From positions 1-10,996 of the forward strand of contig JBCCGE010000100.1 in NCBI GenBank assembly GCA_039029455.1: a DNA stretch of 10,996 nucleotides. The letters are read 5' to 3'. This DNA is from JBCCGE01 sp039029455 (GTDB taxonomy: Bacteria; Pseudomonadota; Gammaproteobacteria; Arenicellales; Poriferihabitantaceae). The position numbers and the translations under genes were made by a program. Each line of letters opens with the position of its first letter. Position 1 is the first letter of the stretch. The notes under the pieces are model-generated. The model searched no databases. It saw only the letters and a program-made list of their open reading frames with translations, and was not told the DNA's origin. This document shows, piece by piece, positions 1 to 7,702 of this stretch.

Positions 1-68
1 GCGGCTGCAGGCGCCACTGAAACTGCAACGAAAAGTATCACTGTTAGAAAATAAGCTCTTGTTTTCAT
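1..68 (-). CDS. Partial exported protein, probably TesA-like esterase/thioesterase (N-terminus only)
   Basis: Reading leftward from an ATG at 68-66, 22 codons are visible before the window edge. They encode a basic start (MKTR) followed by a hydrophobic stretch ending in APAA, which is a typical Sec signal peptide. The mature protein is outside the window, so the sequence does not show its function. The identity is inferred from context: in many gammaproteobacteria tesA (periplasmic thioesterase I / lysophospholipase L1, an SGNH hydrolase) is transcribed divergently from ybbA-ybbP, exactly the arrangement here. No strong Shine-Dalgarno sequence precedes the ATG. I am confident of an exported protein start and only moderately confident of TesA. 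Confidence 0.55.
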   Translation of the reverse strand, partial: MKTRAYFLTVILFVAVSVAPAA

Positions 69-170
69 CAAAAGATCACACCACATCAATATAGTGATTA
101 CCTGAAACTCTAATCGGAATTTCTGATCTGAATATTCAAACCGCTTCGACCATAGTTGGAGTCACATGTA

Positions 171-194
171 CCGAAAACCAACGACCGTTTTCGG
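171..194. other. Perfect 8-bp hairpin in the ybbA leader
   Basis: CCGAAAAC (171-178) and GTTTTCGG (187-194) are exact reverse complements with an 8-base loop. The following CTTATT is only weakly T-rich, so a classic intrinsic terminator is not convincing. It lies in the 231-base gap between the divergent exported-protein gene and ybbA. It could be a stem-loop in the ybbA transcript leader or an operator-like dyad. Confidence 0.45.
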
Positions 195-231
195 CTTATT
201 CCGACAATATCACGGTCTGGCAAACCACTGA

Positions 232-247
232 CGCCAAAAAGTTGGCG
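232..247. other. Perfect 6-bp tetraloop hairpin in the ybbA leader
   Basis: CGCCAA (232-237) and TTGGCG (242-247) pair perfectly around the loop AAAG. It ends 52 bases before the proposed ybbA start at 300. Together with the hairpin at 171-194 it suggests a structured leader RNA. Nothing in the sequence proves that it is regulatory. Confidence 0.35.
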
Positions 248-299
248 GCAGAACTCTCTGCGATCATCTGAACTGACTAAATCTGCGAATCGAAAAAAG

Positions 300-1001
300 A
301 TGAATTTTCACGACAACGTTGTGCGGGCGGACGGGGTATCCAAATCAATCGAGATGAGCGACAGAACGATTCATATCCTGAGCGATATCAATCTCGCAAT
401 CAAAACCGCCGAGACTGTTGCGGTGACCGGCGTATCGGGCTCAGGAAAATCGACGCTGCTCGGCCTGCTCGCGGGGCTCGACAGCCCGACATCAGGAACC
501 GTCTCAATTATGGGGCATGGCCTCGATGAACTTGACGAGGATCAGCGGGCAGACATCAGGGGCCGCCATGTCGGGTTCGTTTTTCAGTCTTTCCTGTTGA
601 TGCCGAACTTGACAGCCCTCGAAAACGTCCTGCTACCGCTGGAAATCAGACAAACACGCGATGCCCGGGAACTGGCCGGGAAAATGCTGGACCGCGTCGG
701 ATTATCGCATCGGGGACAACACTATCCGCGGCAGTTATCCGGGGGTGAGCAGCAGCGCGTTGCGCTTGCACGCGCCTTCGTCACGCAGCCGGATATTCTG
801 TTTGCAGACGAACCCACCGGTAATCTGGATGAAAAGACCGGAGAAGCGATTACTGATTTAATGTTTGGGCTTAATGAAGAGCACCAGACCACATTGCTCT
901 TGGTCACTCATGATCTCGAACTGGCAAATCGCTGCCTGCGAAACCTGAGCATGCACGAGGGACAGCTGGTCGAGAGTACTCCCGTCGCAGGCGCACAATG
1001 A
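300..1001 (+). CDS. ybbA: ABC transporter ATP-binding protein, YbbA/LolD-type
   Basis: This cytoplasmic ATPase of 233 residues hydrolyses ATP to drive the FtsX-type permease encoded next. It belongs to the MacB/LolD/YbbA group of type VII ABC systems. Visible motifs are Walker A GVSGSGKS (residues 44-51), the Q-loop glutamine at 96, signature LSGGEQQR (146-153), Walker B ILFADE with catalytic Glu171, and the H-loop His204 in VTHD. The ATG at 300 is chosen because it gives the family's usual length. The frame is open back to a TTG at 156, but those 48 residues resemble no ABC domain and contain the leader hairpins. The ribosome site is only a purine run (GAAAAAAG). The 3' end overlaps the permease by ATGA, indicating translational coupling. 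In E. coli the pair sits beside tesA and its substrate is not well defined; lipid or hydrophobic compounds are suspected. Confidence 0.93.
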   Translation: MNFHDNVVRADGVSKSIEMSDRTIHILSDINLAIKTAETVAVTGVSGSGKSTLLGLLAGLDSPTSGTVSIMGHGLDELDEDQRADIRGRHVGFVFQSFLLMPNLTALENVLLPLEIRQTRDARELAGKMLDRVGLSHRGQHYPRQLSGGEQQRVALARAFVTQPDILFADEPTGNLDEKTGEAITDLMFGLNEEHQTTLLLVTHDLELANRCLRNLSMHEGQLVESTPVAGAQ

Positions 1002-3496
1002 ATCTGCTGCAAAAACTGCGTATTTCCAGCCGCCTCCTGCTGCGCGATTGGCGCAGTGGCGAGCTGAGCGTCATTCTGATCGCGCTGGTTATCGGCATAT
1101 CGAGTCACGTCGCCATTGGCCACTTCACCGATCGATTGTCCCGTGCAATGGAGAAAAACGCCCGGCAAATGATGGGCGGGGACCTGGTTCTGGGCAGCAG
1201 TCGGGCATTTGACGCGAAAATTCGAGATCGTGCTGAAACTCTGGGAAATGAAGTTGCGGAATCGAGCTTCTTTTCCACAATGATCTCCGGCAACGACGAA
1301 TTTTTGCTGGTTTCTGTGCGTACAGTAAGTGACAACTACCCCCTCAAGGGCAGTCTTCGCGTGGCCAGACAACTCTATGGTGAGGAGTTTCGTCTCAGCC
1401 ACCCCCCCGAACCCGGAACTCTGTGGGCGGAACCAAGAATTCTTCATCAACTGGATTTGAAGGTAGGCGATAAACTGACAATCGGCGAACGCACACTCGA
1501 ACTGGCGGGTGTTCTGATGTACGAGCCTGACCGTGGCAACAACTTTTACGGTTTCACACCCCGAGTCATCATGCATCAGCAGGATCTGCTGTCGACTAAT
1601 GTGGTTCAGCCTGGCAGTCGCGTCTGGTACCGAATTATGCTTGCCGGCACAGGTGAACAGATTGAATCGTTTGATTCCTGGATGCAGCAACGCATTAAAC
1701 CCGGCCAGAGGATCTTCAACCTTGAAGAGGACCGCCCCGGCGTCAATGAAGCTTTGGATAAAGCCAGAACATATATGTCACTTGCCAGTCTGATTGCGCT
1801 GATGCTTGCAGCCGTCGCCATTGCGAACAGCAGCAAGCGCTATATGCAGCGTCACTATGACAACAGCGCCCTGTTGAGGTGCCTCGGATGCCGAAAAAGT
1901 GACGTCCTGCTGATCTATTTGATGCAATTGTGCCTGCTGGCTATTGTCGGCGGCATACTTGGTAATGTGCTCGGATGGCTGGGACAAATCGGGTTGTTCG
2001 TCCTTATAGACAATCTGGTCGCAGTCACGATTCCAGCTGCGACTGTAGCGGTTGGTTTGTCTGCGATAGCTCTCGCCGTGGTGGTCGTTATCGGCACTGC
2101 ACTGCCCTCCCTGCTGCAATTGCGTTCGGTTACACCATTGCGTGTCCTGCGACAGGATCTGGAACCGGTGCCACCGAGTGGCTGGTTCATTCGCGGTGCC
2201 GCGTTGCTCGCAGTGACCCTGCTGATGCTCGTTTACACACGCAATATCATGTTAACGCTGGGAATGCTCGCAGGTGGAACAATTATTGGACTGTTATCCG
2301 CTGGAATACTCAATGTATTTTTTCGAGCGCTCTCCCACCAGACGGGTCGACTGCCCACCGATCTGCAAACCGGGATTCGAAATTTCCTCCGACGTCGCAA
2401 AGACGCGATTATTCAGACCATGTCATTCAGCCTGATCATTATGACCATGCTGGTGATTGTTCTGCTAAGGACGGAGCTGCTGTCCACCTGGCAAAACAGC
2501 ATCCCGGAAGATGCGCCAAACCACTTTGTGCTCAACATTCAGGGTTCCGATACCGATCAATACAATGCGTATCTGCAAGACAATGGATTCAGTGCGGATG
2601 ACTTATTCCCGGTTGTCAGAGGGCGTTTAACGCGGATCAACAGCAACCCGGTCCGGGACCATGTCAGCAAAGAAAAAAGAGATCACAACAGTCTGACGCG
2701 GGAACTCAACCTGACCTGGACGGACCAGTTACCGCCGGACAATAAAATCATCGCAGGGAACTGGTGGAGCGGCGAAGAACCTGACAATGCGGTCTCAGTC
2801 GAGAGCGAACTGGCGGAAAATCTGGACATAGACATTGGCGACACGCTGACTTTCTTCACCGGCGAGCGTGAGTGGGAAGCCGTTGTGTCCAGTATCCGAA
2901 CAGTCGAGTGGGACAACTTCAAACCAAATTTTTACATGCTCTTCAAGCAGCGGGCACTTGATGGTCTGCCCACAACATGGATCAACAGTTTTTACCTGCC
3001 CTCGAATGAAAAACAAAAACTGAGCGCCCTGATTCGGGCCTTTCCCAGCATCACATTGCTGGAAATGGATGCGATTATCGATCAGGTACGAACCATACTT
3101 GCGCAGGTGATCGTGGCAATTGAAGCCATTTTGCTGTTCATTCTCGCCGCTGGTATGACCGTAACCCTGGCGGCCATTCAGACCACCATGGACGAACGCA
3201 TTCGCGAAAGTGTTGTGATGCGAATCCTGGGCGCGAAACGGGCTTTGATCCGAAATAATCAGCTCGTAGAGTTTGCTACGCTCGGATTTATTGCCGGCTT
3301 GTTCGCTGTGGTGGGTGCGGAACTGATTAATGCACTGCTGCAATACCGAATCTTCGAACTGACCTATACCCCAACCTGGTGGGCGTGGGTTCTGACACCT
3401 GTCGCCTCAGCGATTCTAATCGTGCTCATCGGTCTGAGATCCGGACGTCGGGTAGTGCGCCAGAATCCGGTCACAGTGCTGGGCGAATCCCGCTAA
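998..3496 (+). CDS. ybbP: FtsX-like ABC transporter permease, YbbP-type
   Basis: This inner-membrane permease of 832 residues partners the upstream ATPase; E. coli YbbP is close to 800. The hydrophobic pattern fits the ten-helix YbbP layout. One helix lies near 23-43, then a periplasmic domain to about 258. A helix group follows between about 260 and 372, with a further pair at about 398-442. A helix at about 470-491 precedes a second periplasmic domain (about 492-700), and three helices follow near 702-728, 756-782 and 795-814. The cytoplasmic loop with RESVVMRILGAKR (736-748) is the typical FtsX coupling segment, and a degenerate counterpart (ALLRCLGCRKSDV) lies at 291-303. It starts inside the ybbA stop codon. 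Such mechanotransmission permeases usually move periplasmic conformational change rather than carry a solute across. Its stop TAA overlaps the stop of the converging DUF1330 gene. Confidence 0.92.
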   Translation: MNLLQKLRISSRLLLRDWRSGELSVILIALVIGISSHVAIGHFTDRLSRAMEKNARQMMGGDLVLGSSRAFDAKIRDRAETLGNEVAESSFFSTMISGNDEFLLVSVRTVSDNYPLKGSLRVARQLYGEEFRLSHPPEPGTLWAEPRILHQLDLKVGDKLTIGERTLELAGVLMYEPDRGNNFYGFTPRVIMHQQDLLSTNVVQPGSRVWYRIMLAGTGEQIESFDSWMQQRIKPGQRIFNLEEDRPGVNEALDKARTYMSLASLIALMLAAVAIANSSKRYMQRHYDNSALLRCLGCRKSDVLLIYLMQLCLLAIVGGILGNVLGWLGQIGLFVLIDNLVAVTIPAATVAVGLSAIALAVVVVIGTALPSLLQLRSVTPLRVLRQDLEPVPPSGWFIRGAALLAVTLLMLVYTRNIMLTLGMLAGGTIIGLLSAGILNVFFRALSHQTGRLPTDLQTGIRNFLRRRKDAIIQTMSFSLIIMTMLVIVLLRTELLSTWQNSIPEDAPNHFVLNIQGSDTDQYNAYLQDNGFSADDLFPVVRGRLTRINSNPVRDHVSKEKRDHNSLTRELNLTWTDQLPPDNKIIAGNWWSGEEPDNAVSVESELAENLDIDIGDTLTFFTGEREWEAVVSSIRTVEWDNFKPNFYMLFKQRALDGLPTTWINSFYLPSNEKQKLSALIRAFPSITLLEMDAIIDQVRTILAQVIVAIEAILLFILAAGMTVTLAAIQTTMDERIRESVVMRILGAKRALIRNNQLVEFATLGFIAGLFAVVGAELINALLQYRIFELTYTPTWWAWVLTPVASAILIVLIGLRSGRRVVRQNPVTVLGESR

Positions 3497-3780
3497 CTGA
3501 CGCCGTCGACAACAATCATGCGAGAGTCCGTGATCGCAGTTCGAAGTTCAAGTGCTTCTCGATATACGTCGGATGCGTGCCAGGCCTTAGCCTGATCAAC
3601 GGATTCAAATTCAAGAATGACGATTCGATGCGGCTCATCACCTTCCAGAGCTTCCGCAGATCCACCGCGAGCCAGATACTTTCCGCCAAATGCCGCGATC
3701 GCCTCACTGGCCATTTTTTTGTATTGCTCGTAGCGTTCAGGTTGATTTATTTTGACTTCGACTAAGACATAGGCGGTCAT
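3493..3780 (-). CDS. DUF1330 family protein
   Basis: A 95-residue soluble protein of the DUF1330 family (dimeric alpha-beta barrel fold). Family hallmarks seen are the N-terminal strand with YVLVEVKI, the FGGKYLARGG segment near residues 31-40, the central strand HRIVILEFES, and the W-x2-S-x2-Y-x2-A helix ending near an arginine. The start at 3780 is preferred over an in-frame ATG nine codons earlier because it has a good Shine-Dalgarno, AGAGGA, eight bases upstream (3794-3789) and matches the family N-terminus. Biochemical function is not established for most members. It is monocistronic, divergent from the SDR gene, and its TAG stop interlocks with the ybbP TAA. Confidence 0.88.
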   Translation of the reverse strand: MTAYVLVEVKINQPERYEQYKKMASEAIAAFGGKYLARGGSAEALEGDEPHRIVILEFESVDQAKAWHASDVYREALELRTAITDSRMIVVDGVS

Positions 3781-3860
3781 AACCGGATTCCTCTTTAAGT
3801 TACACACTTTAGTAATGTATCTTGTTAGCGAACAAACACCAAACGAAGGGACCTATCGCA
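3781..3860. promoter_or_regulatory. Short divergent promoter region, DUF1330 / SDR
   Basis: These 80 bases separate two divergent starts, so both promoters should lie here. The AT-rich core (about 3794-3832) is the only plausible place. On the minus strand a weak TTGTTC with TACTAA 15 bases later can be picked out; on the plus strand TATCTT is a possible -10. Neither is a strong match, so individual boxes are not claimed. Confidence 0.3.
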
Positions 3861-4544
3861 ATGAGTAAACGGGACCGAAAGAATGCGCTGGTAGTTGGTT
3901 CTACAGGCGGTATTGGCGCGGCCCTTGTGGACGCGCTCGCCCCCGACTTTGAAGTCACCACTCTGAACAGAGTGAATACAGAATTTACCGACAGCGGTCT
4001 GATAGAGGCGGAACGCGCACTTCCGGACCACATTTTCTTCTCCCGCATAGTCTGCGCGACCGGAATTCTCCACGGCAATGTGTTGTCACCGGAAAAATCT
4101 CTGGGTCAGATCAATTCGGAATCTCTTGAGACGTACTTTTTGGTGAACACCATCATTCCAGCCATTTTGTTACGCACTTTTTCACCTCGACTGTGCCGTC
4201 GGGATAGCAGTGTATTCGCATGCCTTAGCGCAATGGTCGGCAGTATCGGGGAAAATCGTTTGGGTGGGTGGTACGGATACCGAAGCTCGAAAGCAGCATT
4301 GAACATGATGGTCAAAACCGCATCAATTGAAATCGCCCGACACAATCGCAATGCAGCTATAGTCTGCATTCACCCCGGCACCACACGAACATCCCTGTCA
4401 GACCCTTACACCAAAAATAATGGCAAAATGCCGCTTTATGATCCTGAGGTCTCTGCTTCACGAATCATCCGTGTCATGGACAGTCTGGGACCTGAAAACA
4501 CAGGGGAGTTCAGAAACTGGAATGGTGAGATCATTCCGTGGTAA
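3861..4544 (+). CDS. SDR family NAD(P)-dependent oxidoreductase
   Basis: A 227-residue short-chain dehydrogenase/reductase with a Rossmann fold. The cofactor glycine motif is GSTGGIG (residues 13-19). An ATG segment (66-68) stands where the NNAG motif usually is. The catalytic pair is Y140-x3-K144 in YRSSK, with Ser123 or Ser128 as the probable third residue, and the PG motif follows the active site in HPGTTRT (171-177). The GSIGENRLGGWYGYRSSKAALNMM-like region (127-150) resembles the CsgA/C-factor-like SDR group. ATG 3861 is chosen because GAAGGG lies ten bases upstream and the beta-1 strand follows directly; an in-frame start at 3822 adds 13 unconserved residues. The substrate cannot be told from sequence. 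The exporter gene begins 65 bases downstream and may be cotranscribed. Confidence 0.88.
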   Translation: MSKRDRKNALVVGSTGGIGAALVDALAPDFEVTTLNRVNTEFTDSGLIEAERALPDHIFFSRIVCATGILHGNVLSPEKSLGQINSESLETYFLVNTIIPAILLRTFSPRLCRRDSSVFACLSAMVGSIGENRLGGWYGYRSSKAALNMMVKTASIEIARHNRNAAIVCIHPGTTRTSLSDPYTKNNGKMPLYDPEVSASRIIRVMDSLGPENTGEFRNWNGEIIPW

Positions 4545-4609
4545 TCAAGTCTCGACGACCTGGCGCACAAGTTATCGACAATTAGTTCGCGCATCGCAAA
4601 CCCACTATC

Positions 4610-6469
4610 GTGATTGAATCGTTGTTTTCGTATCTGGAACGATTTAGAACATCGTTTCCAACGACCATTCCCGGGAAGCCGCCATCAACGCTTCTTGGGT
4701 TCGTAGCACATTACGCCAAACCGTTCTGGCCACTGATACTGATAAGCGCAATTTTTTCCACGGTCATCGCGCTAATTGAAGTCTGGTTGTTTGCATTTGT
4801 GGGTCGTCTGGTTGACTGGATTGCGGACTCTTCACCGCAAACTTTATGGGATCAGCACGGCACACAACTCCTGTTTGTCGGTGTGATTGTCGTGATCTTA
4901 CTGCCATTTCTTAAGTTGCTCTACGAGGCCACGATCAATCAGGGCATGCTGGGCAATTTTGCGATGCGAACCCGTTGGGACGCACATCGGTATTTGCTCA
5001 GGCAAAGCGTGTCGTTTTTCCAGGACGACTTTGCGGGTCGAATTGCAACAAAAATGATGCAGACCTCTCTGGGAGTCCGAGATGCGGTAATGAAAGTGAC
5101 CGAAGTTCTGCTCTATGTCACGGTGTACTTCGGCGGTGCAGTGGTTATGTTTGCATCCAGTGATATCCGCATGACATTTCCGATGCTGGCATGGCTGCTC
5201 GGCTACATAATTGCTCTTAGAGTGTTTATTCCGAAGTTGCGTGACGTCTCGATGGAGCAAGCCGACGCTCGCTCCATGGTGACTGGCCGAGTCGTAGACA
5301 GCTATACAAACATTTCAACAGTGAAGATGTTTGCTCACACTCGACACGAGGACCGATACGCGCAGGAAGGTATGGAAGTGTTCCTGCAAACAGTGTATCG
5401 ACAAATGCGTCTTGCGACGTACCTCACGGTAACGCTGAGCACAATGAATGCTGTTTTGCTTTTTTCCGTCGCTGCAATGGGCATCTGGTTGTGGCAGGAG
5501 AGCACCGTAACCGCTGGTTCGATCGCGTTTGCCGTGGGTCTGGTTCTTCGACTGCAGGGCATGTCTCAATGGATTCTCTGGGAAGTTTCCAGCCTGTTCG
5601 AGAATATCGGTGTTGTTCAGGACGGGATCGAGACCATTTCAAACGACATCTCCATTGTTGATCAGGACGGCGCCAGACCTCTGCAGATGAAAGGTGGTTC
5701 GATTCGATTTCAGGACGTGACTTTTAATTATCAGAAAGCGTCAACTGTAAATGGAGCAGGTGTTCTGCAAAATCTTAATCTTGATATATCACCCGGAGAA
5801 AAAATCGGAATAGTCGGTCGTTCCGGAGCAGGCAAATCAACGCTGGTCAATCTACTTCTTCGGTTTCACGACGTTGAACACGGCGAAATTACGATAGACG
5901 GTCAAAATGTATCTGCGGTCACTCAGGACAGCCTGCGGCAGGCTATCGGCATGGTCACTCAGGATACGTCCCTGCTGCATCGATCGGTCAGAGATAACAT
6001 CCGCTACGGTCGGCAAGCGGCCAGCAATGAAGATGTCACAGCAGCAGCAAAGCGAGCAAGAGCACACGACTTCATCCTGGATCTTGAAGATCAGGAGGGC
6101 CGCACAGCCTATGATGCTCATACCGGCGAACGCGGCGTAAAGCTCTCCGGGGGACAGCGTCAGCGCATTGCCATAGCCAGGATACTGCTTAAGGACGCAC
6201 CTATTTTGATTTTGGATGAAGCCACCAGTGCGCTTGATTCGGAGGTCGAAGCGGCGATTCAGGAAAGCCTTTACGAACTCATGCATGGAAAGACCGTGTT
6301 GGCGATCGCCCACCGGCTCTCAACGATCGCCGCAATGGATCGGCTGATTGTTATGGACAATGGAAAAATCGTCGAGAGTGGCAACCACTCCAGTCTGATC
6401 GCTCGGGGCGGCCTCTACGCCAGTCTATGGTCCAGACAATCTGGCGGATTCCTGTCAATAGAAGATTGA
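4610..6469 (+). CDS. ABC exporter, fused transmembrane and ATP-binding domains
   Basis: A 619-residue half-transporter of the type IV exporter class (MsbA/multidrug-like), expected to act as a dimer in the inner membrane. The transmembrane domain spans about 35-320, with hydrophobic helices near 40-63, 86-104, 165-183, 190-207 and 274-296. The nucleotide-binding domain follows: Walker A GRSGAGKST (403-411), Q-loop Gln451, signature LSGGQRQR (512-519), Walker B ILILDE (532-537) and H-loop His568. All catalytic residues are present. The start is GTG at 4610. No clear ribosome site is visible, but the N-terminus with FP-x4-PGKPP before the first helix is the pattern I associate with this subfamily, which favours it. 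Substrate is unknown; a drug, lipid or peptide would all fit. It is not a classical importer, so the binding protein downstream is probably unrelated. Confidence 0.93.
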   Translation: MIESLFSYLERFRTSFPTTIPGKPPSTLLGFVAHYAKPFWPLILISAIFSTVIALIEVWLFAFVGRLVDWIADSSPQTLWDQHGTQLLFVGVIVVILLPFLKLLYEATINQGMLGNFAMRTRWDAHRYLLRQSVSFFQDDFAGRIATKMMQTSLGVRDAVMKVTEVLLYVTVYFGGAVVMFASSDIRMTFPMLAWLLGYIIALRVFIPKLRDVSMEQADARSMVTGRVVDSYTNISTVKMFAHTRHEDRYAQEGMEVFLQTVYRQMRLATYLTVTLSTMNAVLLFSVAAMGIWLWQESTVTAGSIAFAVGLVLRLQGMSQWILWEVSSLFENIGVVQDGIETISNDISIVDQDGARPLQMKGGSIRFQDVTFNYQKASTVNGAGVLQNLNLDISPGEKIGIVGRSGAGKSTLVNLLLRFHDVEHGEITIDGQNVSAVTQDSLRQAIGMVTQDTSLLHRSVRDNIRYGRQAASNEDVTAAAKRARAHDFILDLEDQEGRTAYDAHTGERGVKLSGGQRQRIAIARILLKDAPILILDEATSALDSEVEAAIQESLYELMHGKTVLAIAHRLSTIAAMDRLIVMDNGKIVESGNHSSLIARGGLYASLWSRQSGGFLSIED

Positions 6470-6501
6470 ACAGCAGGTTATTCTTTCGATATCATTGCTA
6501 T

Positions 6502-6520
6502 CGGTGACACACAGTCACCG
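6502..6520. terminator. 7-bp hairpin after the ABC exporter gene
   Basis: CGGTGAC (6502-6508) and GTCACCG (6514-6520) form a perfect stem with loop ACACA, 32 bases past the exporter stop. The downstream TCGTTCGTTG is T-containing but not a T-run, so termination is possible but weak. It could instead be an operator-like dyad for the next gene. Confidence 0.35.
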
Positions 6521-6620
6521 TCGTTCGTTGCAGATACTGGAAGAATGGAGTCTGATTTTCAAAGCATTCAGATATAAGTAGTCCGGATCTCGCGACTGAT
6601 AATCTTTTGAGGGAGACAAC

Positions 6621-7409
6621 ATGAAAAAATTTACGAACTCAGTAACTGTTTTAGACAGACTTACAACTTTTCGCACAATATCTTTGGGCGCGCTCTGCGG
6701 AGCGTTGCTTACAGTGGCAGACCCGAGCCATGCACGCGATGTAAATGGGGAGACCGTAAACTGGGCCCCGCACTACGGAGCTGAAGTTGAGGACGGGGGC
6801 GCACTCACGGTAATCACAAAAGAGGCACTAAGACGTGCCGGGCACGAAGCCAGTGTGGACTACATTGCATGGAATCGAGCCCTGAAAAACGTTGAAGAGG
6901 GCTCTGCGGACTTTGTGATGGGGGCGTACTACAATGCAGAGCGGGCTCAGAAGTATATCTTCAGTGATCCCGTGTACGCTGTGGAAATAGGGTTAGTCAG
7001 TCTTGACGATTTCGAAATGGACACGGTCAACACTCTTGACGACCTCAGGTCTTACACCATCGGAGTGAGTCTCGGATACGCCAATACCGAAGAGTTTGAC
7101 AACGCTGAATACCTCAACAAGCAGCCGGCACCAACGCCCAAGTTGAATATGCGAAAACTCTATCGAAAACGGGTTGATATGGTCGCTGGTGCCTTCGATA
7201 TTCTTCGCTACGAGGCTGTTACCGAAGGCCTGAACACTCGACGGCTCAAGTTCCTGCAGCCTCCGCTACAAAGCAATGGACTCTACCTTATGTTTTCGCG
7301 AGCTATCCCCGACGGACAGGCGCTGGCTGACGGGTTCAATCGGGCGCTGCAGGAAATGAGGAGCGACGGCACCATGAGGTCAATTCTGGCGAAGTATCTG
7401 AATCGCTAA
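6621..7409 (+). CDS. Periplasmic solute-binding protein, SBP_bac_3 type (orphan)
   Basis: A 262-residue exported protein. Its N-terminus has basic residues, a hydrophobic core at about 19-33 (ISLGALCGALL) and a probable signal peptidase I site after SHA (about residue 38); the cysteine lacks a lipobox. The mature part follows the amino-acid-binding-protein pattern: ITKEALRRAGHE, WNRALKNVEEGSADFVMGAY, a FSDPVY segment, then a GVSLGYANTEEFD lobe and the C-terminal LADGFNRALQEMRSDGTMRSIL-like helix. This matches family 3 extracellular solute-binding proteins. The ribosome site GAGGGAG lies five bases before ATG 6621 and is the best in the window. No permease or ATPase of an importer is adjacent, so it may serve a distant transporter or act as a ligand sensor. 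The ligand is not predictable. Confidence 0.85.
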   Translation: MKKFTNSVTVLDRLTTFRTISLGALCGALLTVADPSHARDVNGETVNWAPHYGAEVEDGGALTVITKEALRRAGHEASVDYIAWNRALKNVEEGSADFVMGAYYNAERAQKYIFSDPVYAVEIGLVSLDDFEMDTVNTLDDLRSYTIGVSLGYANTEEFDNAEYLNKQPAPTPKLNMRKLYRKRVDMVAGAFDILRYEAVTEGLNTRRLKFLQPPLQSNGLYLMFSRAIPDGQALADGFNRALQEMRSDGTMRSILAKYLNR

Positions 7410-7443
7410 AAACCGATTGGCCCGACAGACTCACCCTAAATAC

Positions 7444-7668
7444 TCAGGCCGTCAGAAAGAATACGATCGGCACCGCAAAGGCTGTTCCCAGGCAAGTCAC
7501 CAGGCTGCGCAATATTCCGTGTGCGGGTGTCTTTCTCAGGTACAGTAAGGAAATTAACACGCACAAAGGAATGCATACCGCCGCGATGATAAAAGCGCCC
7601 AGCGCAATCAGCCCGTTTGCGCCTGTGTATTTCTGACTGATCACCATGAGCAGCGCAGGCTGGATCAC
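7444..7668 (-). CDS. Small hydrophobic membrane protein, unrecognised
   Basis: A 74-residue ORF with two predicted membrane helices, about 19-43 and 54-73, joined by a basic loop (LRKTPAHGILR). The loop should face the cytoplasm, giving a hairpin with both ends outside. The start is GTG at 7668, with a modest GGGA eight to nine bases upstream; an internal ATG at 7647 has no ribosome site. A TAA closes the frame ten codons upstream of the GTG. The codons look gene-like rather than random. It lies 34 bases after the fdhD stop on the same strand, so it is probably cotranscribed with it. I do not recognise the family. It could be a genuine small protein or the tail of a larger decayed membrane gene. 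Confidence 0.55.
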   Translation of the reverse strand: MIQPALLMVISQKYTGANGLIALGAFIIAAVCIPLCVLISLLYLRKTPAHGILRSLVTCLGTAFAVPIVFFLTA

Positions 7669-7702
7669 AGTAGGTGTCCCAGACAGATAAGAAATTTACG
7701 TT

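Noticed and set aside
156..299. N-terminal extension of the YbbA reading frame from a TTG at 156
   Set aside because: The 48 extra residues have no ABC-domain character, exceed the family length, and the DNA forms hairpins typical of a leader; ATG 300 fits better.
908..1690. 260-codon open frame on the minus strand
   Set aside because: It lies entirely opposite ybbA/ybbP, lacks any recognisable domain and has many Cys, His and Gln residues as expected from an antisense shadow of a well-supported gene.
5852..6313. 153-codon minus-strand frame
   Set aside because: It is antisense to the ATPase domain of the ABC exporter, whose motifs are all intact in the plus frame.
4610..7409. ABC exporter plus binding protein as one import system
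   Set aside because: The ABC protein has the fused exporter architecture, while family-3 binding proteins serve importers with separate permeases. A 151-base gap with a hairpin also separates the genes.
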